6,711 bases of DNA from Pseudomonadota bacterium (GCA_023416575.1 JAEZHL010000434.1:1-6711), one strand, 5' to 3'. Positions 1 through 6,443 are shown, counted from the stretch's first letter. The notes: a model not told the origin generated them from the letters alone. A program made the numbers and translations.

Positions 1-388
1 GCGCGCCTCCCGCCAACCCCTGAAACACGCGCAGCACGACAAGGGTTTCGAGGTTGGACGTCAGCGCGGACGCCCCGCAGACAAGCGTCAGGATTCCCGT
101 GGCGGCGCGAAGACATACCTGCGGCGTAAGCCGGCCCATGAGCCAGGGGGTTGATATGAAGGCGGTGAGCTTGGCTGCCGTGTATCCCACATGCAGTGTC
201 ACGAACTCGTCTGGGGTCGCATAGGTATCGCCGATCATGTCGAGCCGCGCCATGGACAGGACAGTGCTGGCAATTGCCTCAGCGAACGTGGCAAGCACGA
301 CGCCTGCAACAAAGCAAAATGCCTGGATGTCTGTGTGACAGATGCAGATCGACCCTGCGGCGTTCGGATCGCTCGCCGAGGCGCTCAT
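1..388 (-). CDS. DHA2 (EmrB-like) MFS drug-efflux transporter, N-terminal part
   Basis: Reading the minus strand from the ATG at 388 gives an open frame of 129 codons that runs off the left edge. The product is a probable proton-driven inner-membrane exporter that would pair with the HlyD/EmrA-type protein encoded just upstream. Visible features are a hydrophobic first helix (about residues 22-45), a second around 70-85 ending in PWLMGRL, a third around 93-108, and the motif RVFQGLAGG (about residues 120-128), which is typical of 14-helix DHA2 pumps at the end of this region. The start overlaps the HlyD stop as ATGA (385-388), a sign of translational coupling. The usual LDxTIVNVALP-type motif of helix 1 is not present; the equivalent stretch is EAIASTVLSMARLDMIG. 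Family assignment is good; the substrate is unknown. Most of the gene lies outside the window. Confidence 0.86.
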   Translation of the reverse strand, partial: MSASASDPNAAGSICICHTDIQAFCFVAGVVLATFAEAIASTVLSMARLDMIGDTYATPDEFVTLHVGYTAAKLTAFISTPWLMGRLTPQVCLRAATGILTLVCGASALTSNLETLVVLRVFQGLAGGA

Positions 389-1455
389 GAAGACGCCTCC
401 CCTCCGGTCGTACGGATCGATACGCGTGCGGAGAGGCCGGGGACGAGGCGCACATCAGCAGGAATGTCTGTCAGGCGAATCTTGACAGGCACGCGCTGCA
501 CGACACGGACGAAATTGCCCGTGGCGTTGTCCGGCGGGATCAGGCTAAAGGCGGCGCCGCTCCCTGGCGCCAGGCTGTCGACGACACCACGCACTGCCGC
601 ATCCGGATAGCCATCGACAGACACACGTGCATGTTGGCCGACACGAATGTTTTCAAGTTGCGTTTCCTTGAAGTTGGCTACAATCCAGACGTTCCTGACG
701 GGTACGATGTCGAGCAGGGACGTTCCTGTGCTGACGAACCGGCCCACACGGACCTGTCGATTGCCTATGACCCCGCTGACCGCGGCGTGTACCGTGGTGT
801 TGTCAAGATCGATCTGGGCCAGGGTGCGGGCGGACTCGGCTTGCGAAAGCGCCGCCTCTGCAGCTTCTCGCTGCGCAGCAAGGACATCCAGCCTTCTGCG
901 CTGCGCCTCGATGGTGGCCTCCGCGGAGGCGACTGAAGCGCCGGCTTGCGCCTTTTCTGCCGTGCGCTGATCCAATTGTGCCTGGCTGACAGCTTGCGTT
1001 CTGACCAGCGACTGATACCGCGTGAACTGCTGGGTCGCCAATCTCTGAGCCGCGAGTTGGGAGGTGAGTTGCGCCTCGGCTTGTGCGATCACTGCTTTCT
1101 GAAGGCGCTTCTCGGCATCAAGGTTGACGAGAGCAGCGCGGGCCAAATCAATATTGGCTTCGGCCTGCGCCAGCCGAGCCTTGTAGTCCCTGTCATCAAT
1201 GCGGAAGAGAATGTCACCGGCCTCGACCGTCGCATTGTCGCTGACGAGCACTTCGACAACATAGCCAGCGACTTTTGGTGCCACAGACGTAATGTCCGCG
1301 CGGACATAAGCATTGTCTGTCGTCTCCTCAAAGCGACCGATGGTCAGCCATTGCCAGCCCCATAGCCAGGCGATTGCACCCAGCAGCACGGCCAACGATA
1401 CAAGAACCGAAACTTTCAGCAGCCGCCGCATGATTGTGACGGTGACAGTGATCAC
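385..1455 (-). CDS. HlyD/EmrA-type membrane fusion (periplasmic adaptor) protein
   Basis: This 356-residue adaptor links an inner-membrane pump to an outer-membrane channel. Residues about 12-33 form a single membrane anchor. TTDNAYVRADITSVAPKVAG (45-64) opens the first lipoyl-like half. Residues about 91-212 are a long alanine/glutamine-rich coiled-coil hairpin, and the second lipoyl half and beta-barrel follow. The block GAAFSLIPPDNATGNFV (300-316) followed by VQRVPVKI is the EmrA hallmark. Length is normal for EmrA. The frame is open back to 1539, but I place the start at GTG 1453-1455 because GAAAGGAG lies 7 bases before it; the ATG at 1429-1431 (removing 8 residues) is the alternative. 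The stop overlaps the MFS start by 4 bases. No outer-membrane channel gene is seen in the window. Family is near certain; the substrate is unknown. Confidence 0.93.
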   Translation of the reverse strand: MITVTVTIMRRLLKVSVLVSLAVLLGAIAWLWGWQWLTIGRFEETTDNAYVRADITSVAPKVAGYVVEVLVSDNATVEAGDILFRIDDRDYKARLAQAEANIDLARAALVNLDAEKRLQKAVIAQAEAQLTSQLAAQRLATQQFTRYQSLVRTQAVSQAQLDQRTAEKAQAGASVASAEATIEAQRRRLDVLAAQREAAEAALSQAESARTLAQIDLDNTTVHAAVSGVIGNRQVRVGRFVSTGTSLLDIVPVRNVWIVANFKETQLENIRVGQHARVSVDGYPDAAVRGVVDSLAPGSGAAFSLIPPDNATGNFVRVVQRVPVKIRLTDIPADVRLVPGLSARVSIRTTGGEASS

Positions 1456-1462
1456 AGGATTG

Positions 1463-1470
1463 CTCCTTTC
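1463..1470 (-). promoter_or_regulatory. Shine-Dalgarno site of the HlyD gene, fixing a GTG start
   Basis: On the minus strand this reads GAAAGGAG, a near-ideal ribosome-binding site. It is 7 bases from the in-frame GTG at 1453-1455, but more than 30 bases from the in-frame ATG at 1429-1431. This is the main reason for choosing the GTG start. Confidence 0.6.
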
Positions 1471-1487
1471 ACCTGTGGCTCTCCGTA

Positions 1488-1504
1488 CCGGCTCCCACAG
1501 CCGG
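1488..1504. repeat. Inverted repeat in the SDR-HlyD gap
   Basis: CCGGCT (1488-1493) and AGCCGG (1499-1504) are perfect 6-base arms around a 5-base loop. It lies about 17 bases upstream of the HlyD ribosome-binding site, in the 112-base gap after the SDR gene. No T-run follows on the minus strand, so it does not look like an intrinsic terminator. It could be an operator, an mRNA hairpin in the HlyD leader, or chance in GC-rich DNA. Confidence 0.3.
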
Positions 1505-1567
1505 GGAGATGCCGACCGTCGTAGGCATTGCAGACGCAATGGCGTTCGTTAGGCCCAAGTCGGGTGG

Positions 1568-2320
1568 TTATGTCAGTCCGAGGCCGCCATCGACGGCGAT
1601 CACTTGCCCGGTCACCCATGCGGAACCGGGCTCCGCCAGAGATACGATCCAGCGCGCCACTTCATCGGGTTTGCCGCGCCGCTTCAGCGGTATCTCCTCG
1701 CGTTCTTGGCTCTCGATCGTTGCAGCCGCCTCCGGGGAGAGGCCCATCATTCCGGTCAACGCTCCCGATTCGGTCGGTCCCGCCGCGACGGCATTGACGC
1801 GAATGCCAAGAGGAGCGAGCTCCAGCGCCCAACAGCGGGTAAGGTGCTCCAATGCTGCCTTGCTGGCGGCGTAGTGTGAGAGACCGGCAACCGGCTTGTG
1901 CCCCAGCGTGCTCGAGATGTTGATGATCGATCCCTTGCTACTCGACAGGTGAGGAAGCGCTGCCGCAACAAGGAGGCTTGGGCCGAGAACATTGACCGCG
2001 AAGATGCTTCCAATCTGGTCGGCCGTTGCATCGGACAAGGCGAGGATAGCTCCGGAACCAGCATTGTTCACCAGCACATCGAGGCGCCCCCATGCATGAA
2101 TTGCCTTTTCCACGGTACGCGCAGCGTCCACGGGCGATGCTGCATCAGCGACCAAGCCAGCGATATTCGGGCGAGCGGCGGCAACCTTGGCGAGAGGCTC
2201 CGCGCGTCGCCCCGTGATGAGCACCTTGGCGCCTTGCTCGGCAAAGCTGAGTGCAGCGGCTCGCCCGATACCGGAGCTTCCGCCGGTCACGATGACAACG
2301 TTATCCTGCAGAGTGTTCAT
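1568..2320 (-). CDS. Short-chain dehydrogenase/reductase (classical SDR, FabG-like)
   Basis: The 250-residue product has normal classical-SDR length and is a cytosolic NAD(P)(H)-dependent oxidoreductase. The cofactor motif TGGSSGIG is at residues 12-19 and NNAG at 85-88. The catalytic tetrad appears complete: N110 (in FAVNVLG), S137 (in IINISS), Y150 and K154 (YAASK). The PG-type motif is AAGPTES around 179-185, and the C-terminus ends with TGQVIAVDGGLGLT. The basic GRR at 37-39 after the second strand hints at NADPH preference (inference). The start is the ATG at 2318-2320, which overlaps the stop of the membrane-protein gene as ATGA and puts the Rossmann strand at the N-terminus; upstream in-frame extension to 2521 is shadow sequence. 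The substrate cannot be read from sequence; neighbouring efflux genes suggest a role with a toxic or secondary metabolite. Confidence 0.93.
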   Translation of the reverse strand: MNTLQDNVVIVTGGSSGIGRAAALSFAEQGAKVLITGRRAEPLAKVAAARPNIAGLVADAASPVDAARTVEKAIHAWGRLDVLVNNAGSGAILALSDATADQIGSIFAVNVLGPSLLVAAALPHLSSSKGSIINISSTLGHKPVAGLSHYAASKAALEHLTRCWALELAPLGIRVNAVAAGPTESGALTGMMGLSPEAAATIESQEREEIPLKRRGKPDEVARWIVSLAEPGSAWVTGQVIAVDGGLGLT

Positions 2321-2748
2321 CGCGCGATCTCCGGGGCGGCGTTGGGGGACACGGTTCGGGTCTGACCGATCGCCCAGACTGTAAGAACAAGCCCGACGAC
2401 CGCGGGAAACGTAACTGCTGGAAAATCGCGCGGGATTGCCGAGGCCGAGCAGATCCCGACAGCCACTTCCCAGAAGTGAAACAAGGCGTGACCGGACAGC
2501 CAGATCGAGGGAGCGGCCCAAAGTAAAACGCGCAAATGGGGTTGCACGGCGCCGAGCAAAAATGAGCCGCCGAGCAACTGGAAAATCAGCCCGATGTCGC
2601 GCACGAAATGCTGGTTGAAAGGGCCCGTCGTGGTCACGCCTGGCACAGCGAAGTACCAGCTCTCTGGCGCGACAAGCATGAAAGTGCCGTTGGCCATCGC
2701 GGCGATGCCGAGCAGCACGGCCAGCGCAAGGTAGAATGAACTCGACAT
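2317..2748 (-). CDS. Small conserved-looking four-helix membrane protein, unknown function
   Basis: The 143-residue product is strongly hydrophobic, with four likely membrane helices at about 5-27, 50-68, 72-92 and 109-128. I do not recognise a named family with confidence; the general shape recalls small DoxX-like or DUF-type integral proteins. Polar residues inside or near the membrane stand out: N20, H47, R50-D51 at the start of helix 2, and H87, H91 and E94 (HALFHFWE) at the end of helix 3, which could bind a metal, heme or quinone, or be structural. The ATG at 2748 has GAGGA a few bases upstream. Its stop overlaps the SDR start by 4 bases, so the two are probably translationally coupled and may work together, for example as membrane partner and soluble reductase (inference). 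Confidence 0.82.
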   Translation of the reverse strand: MSSSFYLALAVLLGIAAMANGTFMLVAPESWYFAVPGVTTTGPFNQHFVRDIGLIFQLLGGSFLLGAVQPHLRVLLWAAPSIWLSGHALFHFWEVAVGICSASAIPRDFPAVTFPAVVGLVLTVWAIGQTRTVSPNAAPEIAR

Positions 2749-2800
2749 CGCTAGTCCTCAGTCGATTGGGAGCAAGAGGGATTTCCCGAGGGCGCTGCGG

Positions 2801-3556
2801 TTAGCGTTTTGCCGCGGGGCTGCTCAGCCAGTCGGCGAAGCGGATCGCCCCCAAACGAGGACGATCTCCTGGCGTCAGGGATTTGTCGTTGATCTCTGCG
2901 CCGAAGTATCGGGCGTGAACGTCCGCGATCACCTGACGCCGGTCCCCCTTGGCGGCCAGATACTGCCGCGCAATTACGTCGAGGGGGATCTCCTCCGGCC
3001 CGGCAATCTCGATCGTGCCGTTGACCGGCGGCGCAACGGCGATTTCGGCCAGAGCGGCGGCGATGTCGTCGGAAGCGATTGGCTGGAAGAGCGCAGGCGA
3101 CAGGCGAACCGTATCGCCCTCCGCGGCCGACTGAACAATTGCGCCGATGAATTCGAAGAACTGCGTCGACCGCAGGATCGTATACGGGATCGTGGAAGTC
3201 TTGATGAGATTTTCCTGAGCCACCTTGGCGCGAAGGTAGCCGCTATCTGGATTGCGCTCGGCGCCGACGACCGACAGGGCCACATGATGGCTGACGCCGG
3301 CAGCGGCTTCGGCAGCTAACAGGTTGCACCCGGACGTCTCGAAGAACTCCAGGACGGCCTTGTCCTCGAAGGACGGAGAATTCGCCACGTCGACGACGAC
3401 CTGAGCCCCCGAGAGAGCTTCGGCCAGACCCTCACGCGTGATGGTGTTGACACCCGATGCCGGCGACGCCGCCATGACCTCGTGGCCGCACCGGCGAAGG
3501 CGATTGACGAGCTTCGTGCCGATGAGGCCGCTGCCTCCGATAACGACGATCTTCAT
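2801..3556 (-). CDS. NmrA-like / atypical SDR NAD(P)-binding protein
   Basis: This 251-residue protein starts with a Rossmann strand and the glycine motif GGSGLIG (residues 7-13, GxxGxxG). Further features are VVVDVANSPSF (53-63), HVALSVVGAE (91-100), the YLRAK segment with Y107 and K111, and IPYTILRSTQFFEF (123-136), which is typical of NmrA/HSCARG-like and atypical SDR proteins related to NAD(P)H:quinone oxidoreductases. Such proteins act as soluble reductases or as redox sensors, and sequence alone does not decide which. The frame extends upstream to 3712, but ATG 3554-3556 is chosen because the Rossmann strand begins there; only a weak GAGAGAA precedes it. It is the first gene of the minus-strand cluster, divergent from the regulator, with 52 bases to the next gene. 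Confidence 0.92.
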   Translation of the reverse strand: MKIVVIGGSGLIGTKLVNRLRRCGHEVMAASPASGVNTITREGLAEALSGAQVVVDVANSPSFEDKAVLEFFETSGCNLLAAEAAAGVSHHVALSVVGAERNPDSGYLRAKVAQENLIKTSTIPYTILRSTQFFEFIGAIVQSAAEGDTVRLSPALFQPIASDDIAAALAEIAVAPPVNGTIEIAGPEEIPLDVIARQYLAAKGDRRQVIADVHARYFGAEINDKSLTPGDRPRLGAIRFADWLSSPAAKR

Positions 3557-3631
3557 GACTGTTCTCTCGCTCGTTGGCTCAACAGGGGGATCGATGGGAG
3601 TCGAGAGTGCCGGCAAGACCGCCGGAAGGCT

Positions 3632-3660
3632 TTGCAAGGGTATTGAATAACGCTTGTATT
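3632..3660 (+). promoter_or_regulatory. Possible promoter of the regulator gene
   Basis: TTGCAA (3632-3637) and TGTATT (3655-3660) are separated by 17 bases and each matches the sigma-70 consensus at 4 of 6 positions. They lie about 100 bases before the chosen GTG start, inside the only AT-rich part of the gap. This is a weak prediction. No better minus-strand pair was found. Confidence 0.22.
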
Positions 3661-3748
3661 TACCTTGCTTTTTCGTCCAAGCAGGCCGCGGGTCGTCCAC
3701 AACAAGACGCACGTGCTATTGATTGCTTTCCGAAGTTGGGGCGACTGC

Positions 3749-3752
3749 GGAG
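3749..3752 (+). promoter_or_regulatory. Ribosome-binding site fixing a GTG start for the regulator
   Basis: GGAG sits 7 bases before the in-frame GTG at 3760-3762. The alternative in-frame ATG at 3574 would add 62 residues lacking recognisable domain sequence and would place the start within 18 bases of the divergent gene's start. Confidence 0.5.
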
Positions 3753-3759
3753 CGCCGAT

Positions 3760-5343
3760 GTGCGGTTTGCGTTCAAAGATTGCCTGCTCGACCTCGAACG
3801 GCGCGAGCTGACCCGAGGATCCGAGCCCATATCGATCGGCCCGCAGGTCTTCGACCTGTTGGCCTTCCTCGTGCAGAACCGCGACCGTGTCGTCAGCAAG
3901 AATGACATGCTGGACGCCGTGTGGAGCGGGCGCATCGTCTCGGAATCGACCCTGACTAGCCACATCAACGCCGTGCGCAAGGCGATCGGCGACAGTGGTG
4001 TCGAGCAGCACCTAGTTCGCACGGTTCCCCGCAAGGGCTTCCGCTTCGTTGGCGTCGTCACGGAAGTCCAAGCTTCCGATAACGCGGTCAGCAGCATGGG
4101 CTCGCTCGAATCGGATGAGCTGCCTCGAACGGCGCTCCCCCTTCCGAGCAAACCGTCTATTGCCGTCCTGCCCTTTCAAAACCTGAGCGGAGACCCCGAG
4201 CAGGCCTATTTCGCCGACGGCGTCGTGGAAGACATCATCACGGCGTTGTCGCGCGTACGATGGCTGTTCGTCATCGCACGCAACTCGAGCTTCGCGTACC
4301 AGGGCCGGCTCGTGGACGCGAAGCAGGTCGGGCAGGAGCTCGGTGTCGGCTATCTGCTTGAAGGCAGCGTGCGCAAAGCCGGAGACCGCATCCGCATTAC
4401 GGGCCAGCTCATCAACGCCAGCACGGGCGCTCACCTTTGGGCGGAGCGTTTTGAAGGCAGGCTGGACGACATTTTCGAGCTGCAGGATCAGATCGCCACG
4501 AGCGTCGCCGGGGCGATTGCCCCGCAGCTGGAGCTGGCCGAGATCGAACGCGCGAAGTCGAAGCCGACAGCAAGCCTCACTGCCTACGACTGCTATCTGC
4601 GCGGGCTCGCTCATGTGCATCGCGGCAGCAGGGAGTCTATGCAGGAGGCTTTACCGCTGCTTCAGAAGGCGATCGAGCTCGACCCCGAGTTTGCTTCGGC
4701 TCATGCCATGGCGGCCTGGTGCTACTTCTGGCGCAAGGTCAATGGCTGGACCACCGATCGTCAGCATGAGGCAGCCGAGAGCGCGCGATTGGCCCACCGC
4801 GCGGTCGAATTGGGCAGGGACGATGCCGTGGCACTCGCGCGTGGCGGCCATGCGCTGGCACACCTTACGGGCGATCTCGACACCAGTATCGCGCTGCTCG
4901 ACAGAGCTAGCTTTCTTAATCCCAACTTGGCGTCTGCCTGGTTTCTCGGCGGCTTCCTGAGACTCCTGCACGGCGAATGGGAGAGCGGCATCGACCATTT
5001 ACAGCGTGCCATGCGCTTAAGTCCGCTAGATCCGGAAACCTATCGAATGCAGGCGGGGATCGCGATGGCGAACCTCTTTGGAGGGCGGTTCGATGCTGCA
5101 TCGGCATTTGCGGAGCAGGCCTGCAGAAACCAGCCGGGCTTCCTAGTGGCCCTGGCTGTCGCTGCCGCGAGCCACGCCTTGGCTGGCCGACCGGCGGAAG
5201 CGCGGCGAGCCATGGATCAATTGCGCGTGCTAGATCCGACACTCCGCATCTCCAACATCAAAGAGTGGCTGCCGATCAGCCGCCCCGGGGACCTCTCGGT
5301 ATTTGAGGAAGGACTTCGTAAGGCGGGACTGTCGGAAGAGTGA
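3760..5343 (+). CDS. Winged-helix transcriptional regulator with TolB/FlgO-like and TPR domains
   Basis: The 527-residue protein (GTG start) begins with an OmpR/PhoB-type DNA-binding domain at about 1-100: PQVFDLLAFLVQNRDRVVSK (28-47), recognition-helix region SESTLTSHINAVRKAIGD (61-78) and wing VRTVPRKGFRFVG (86-98). A polar linker (about 101-131) follows, with no membrane helix, so unlike CadC the protein is probably cytosolic. Residues about 132-255 form the TolB/FlgO-like domain (SIAVLPFQNLSGDPEQAYFA, 133-152, and LLEGSVRK, 199-206) often found in cyclase-related TPR proteins. The remainder is helical with TPR-like units, for example ALPLLQKAIELDPEFASAHA (297-316), and more around 375-390, 405-420 and 475-492. 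There is no receiver domain, so the signal is probably a ligand or protein partner bound by the C-terminal part. Divergence from the operon suggests it controls that operon (inference). Confidence 0.93.
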   Translation: MRFAFKDCLLDLERRELTRGSEPISIGPQVFDLLAFLVQNRDRVVSKNDMLDAVWSGRIVSESTLTSHINAVRKAIGDSGVEQHLVRTVPRKGFRFVGVVTEVQASDNAVSSMGSLESDELPRTALPLPSKPSIAVLPFQNLSGDPEQAYFADGVVEDIITALSRVRWLFVIARNSSFAYQGRLVDAKQVGQELGVGYLLEGSVRKAGDRIRITGQLINASTGAHLWAERFEGRLDDIFELQDQIATSVAGAIAPQLELAEIERAKSKPTASLTAYDCYLRGLAHVHRGSRESMQEALPLLQKAIELDPEFASAHAMAAWCYFWRKVNGWTTDRQHEAAESARLAHRAVELGRDDAVALARGGHALAHLTGDLDTSIALLDRASFLNPNLASAWFLGGFLRLLHGEWESGIDHLQRAMRLSPLDPETYRMQAGIAMANLFGGRFDAASAFAEQACRNQPGFLVALAVAAASHALAGRPAEARRAMDQLRVLDPTLRISNIKEWLPISRPGDLSVFEEGLRKAGLSEE

Positions 5344-6187
5344 TCCGACGACCAGTTCGGATCCGGCGCGTCGGAGACGGACTTCGAGGATTGGCCCGAA
5401 GCCGACCGGCTGGCCTGGGAAAGGGTGTGCCGACCCGGCACCCGCCTTTCCCCAGGCGGTGCTGCGGCCCGCTGGGCACCTCAGACCCGCGAGGATCTGG
5501 TGAGCCGATACGGTCTTTTCCTTGGCTCTCTGCAACGCGCGGGCCGCCTGGACCGGACGGCCGATACCGCCGGGCTTGTCACGCCAGAGGCGGTCGCCGC
5601 GTTCTCGGCCGAACTGAAGTGTCGCGTGAGCTCGGTCACGCTCGCGCCAACGGTTTCCAAGGTCCGGCGTACGGCTGAGCTGATTGCCCCCGGACGTGAC
5701 TTTGCGTGGCTGAAGGAGATCGAGCGGGATCTCGCACTTGTTGCGGGTGCCGCAAGACAAGTTTCCGCGCGTTGTAATGAGCGAACGCCTCGTCGAGGCC
5801 GGCCTCACGCTGGTCTAAGAGGCGGACACAAGCAACGCCGGCTCGCCCCAGAGCCGGGCCCTGCTGGGCGCAATGGGCTGATGATCGCCATACTCGCGCT
5901 CTGTCCAGTGCGTCGCCGAAATTTTGCAGCCCTCGAACTCGGTGACTCATTCGTCCGGCAGGACAAGGTTTGGCAGATCGTGCTCAAGAGAACGAAAAGC
6001 GGGCGCCCCGATGAGCGACCTCTGCCGGCCTACCTCGATGCTATCTTACCAACCACCGACCGGCCCTGCTGCGACCGGGTGAAGGTGCTTTTGACCGAGC
6101 GGGGCGAGGCGGTTACTCTCCGTGCCTCCTACGCTTAGGTCCGCGAGCCATCATCACCGTTCTGATGCGGATAGGCGAGTGTATATA
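5344..6187 (+). pseudogene. Decayed site-specific tyrosine recombinase (integrase) remnant
   Basis: The text resembles a site-specific integrase family common in Rhizobiales. In one frame, DFEDWPEADRLAWERVCRPG (around 5380-5439) leads through SVTLAPTVSKVRRTAELIAP to ERDLALVA (ending about 5748). The match then jumps frame to DKFPRVVMSERLVEAGLTLV, meets an in-frame TAA at 5817-5819, continues for some 15 codons, and returns to the first frame at RNGLMIAILALCPVRRRNFA (about 5870-5929), which includes the box-I arginine. RPDERPLPAYL follows, then a likely further shift to YLTNHRPALLRPGE (about 6044-6085) and a faint tail to about 6187. The HxxR and tyrosine regions are absent. No ATG start is evident; the first frame continues directly from the regulator stop. 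It is clearly non-functional. An open stretch from GTG 5425 to 6138 is a by-product of the decay. Tail limits are approximate. Confidence 0.85.
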
Positions 6188-6279
6188 CCTTAACACAAGT
6201 CCAACGCCGGCGTGAATGCTCGGTGAATGCCAGAGCCCACGCTCGATTAGATCGAATGCGATCAAAACATTGCAATCAT

Positions 6280-6329
6280 TGGCGCACCGGGCAGGATTCG
6301 AACCCACGACCCCCAGATTCGTAGTCTTG
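6280..6329 (-). tRNA. 3' fragment of tRNA-Arg (ACG), split at the anticodon stem
   Basis: Read on the minus strand, the parts are: 5' side of an anticodon stem (6329-6325), loop CTACGAA (6324-6318) with anticodon ACG at 6322-6320, stem TCTGG, variable bases, T stem GTGGG with loop TTCGAAT (6302-6296) and CCTGC, acceptor strand CCGGTGC (6290-6284), discriminator G, and encoded CCA (6282-6280). The D arm and 5' acceptor strand are missing; DNA beyond 6329 is AT-rich and unrelated. The 5' anticodon-stem strand has one mismatch to its partner, so true tRNA identity probably ends near 6326. It cannot make a tRNA. A 3'-part copy like this is the usual footprint of a tRNA-targeting integrase, here the gene at 6456. 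Confidence 0.88.
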
Positions 6330-6336
6330 AAATGTC

Positions 6337-6349
6337 ACTCCGTCGGAGT
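6337..6349. repeat. Palindrome close to the tRNA-fragment boundary
   Basis: ACTCCG (6337-6342) and CGGAGT (6344-6349) are perfect 6-base arms around one central T. It lies about 10 bases inside the putative element end and may be a protein-binding site or a hairpin. Function is unknown. Confidence 0.4.
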
Positions 6350-6383
6350 TGATACAACACTGATTTTACTTGCCTTTTTTAAT

Positions 6384-6393
6384 CCGTATACGG
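6384..6393. repeat. Perfect 10-base palindrome CCGTATACGG
   Basis: This self-complementary site is in the integrase upstream region, 6 bases before the first GTCATTAC repeat. The symmetry fits a dimeric DNA-binding protein, such as an excisionase or integrase repressor, but nothing here proves it. Confidence 0.4.
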
Positions 6394-6399
6394 TTGCAT

Positions 6400-6443
6400 G
6401 TCATTACAAATGGTGCCATTGTCATTACTTGGTCATTACAAAT
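6400..6443 (+). repeat. Three phased direct repeats GTCATTAC upstream of the integrase
   Basis: GTCATTAC occurs at 6400-6407, 6421-6428 and 6432-6439. The first and third copies extend to GTCATTACAAAT (6400-6411 and 6432-6443). Start-to-start distances are 21 and 11 bases, about two turns and one turn of DNA, so all three face the same side of the helix. The array ends 12 bases before the integrase ATG. This is what arm-type integrase sites or excisionase/repressor iterons look like. The repeat itself is seen directly; its role is inference. Confidence 0.7.

Larger units (their letters stand above)
3557..3759. promoter_or_regulatory. Divergent control region between the operon and its regulator
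   Basis: This 203-base gap separates the two outward-facing genes and must hold both promoters if the assigned starts are right. It has an AT-richer core (about 3640-3672) against GC-rich flanks. Visible structures are an inverted repeat CCGGC/GCCGG (3610-3614 and 3621-3625, 6-base loop) and GCAAGG (3634-3639) facing CCTTGC (3663-3668) across the AT-rich core. The latter is a candidate operator for the winged-helix regulator, but 6-base arms of this sort can arise by chance. Confidence 0.5.

Noticed and set aside
1898..2365. Plus-strand open frame of 155 codons
   Set aside because: It is antisense to the SDR gene, whose cofactor and catalytic motifs are complete on the minus strand.
3574..3759. 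ATG at 3574 as the start of the regulator
   Set aside because: It would add 62 residues without domain features and consume the divergent promoter region; GTG 3760 has a well-spaced GGAG and begins at the usual start of the winged-helix domain.
4012..4620. Minus-strand open frame of 202 codons
   Set aside because: It is antisense to the regulator's conserved TolB-like domain, with no recognisable motif; it arises from GC-rich codon bias.
5230..5808. Minus-strand open frame of 192 codons
   Set aside because: It spans the end of the regulator and the recombinase remnant in antisense and shows no domain; the plus-strand reading explains the sequence.
5425..6138. Open frame of 237 codons starting with GTG
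   Set aside because: Only its two ends match the recombinase family; the middle reads the wrong frame between frameshifts. It is treated as part of the pseudogene.
6240..6275. Hairpin GATCG/CGATC next to the tRNA fragment as a terminator
   Set aside because: The arms are short, and on the minus strand the T-run comes before the hairpin rather than after it; on the plus strand A residues follow.
6280..6360. Complete tRNA gene
   Set aside because: No D arm or 5' acceptor strand follows on the minus strand; the sequence beyond 6329 does not pair with CCGGTGC.
6400..6443. GTCATTAC repeats as a CRISPR array
   Set aside because: The units are 8-12 bases with spacings of 11 and 21 bases and no uniform spacers or cas genes; they fit protein-binding sites instead.
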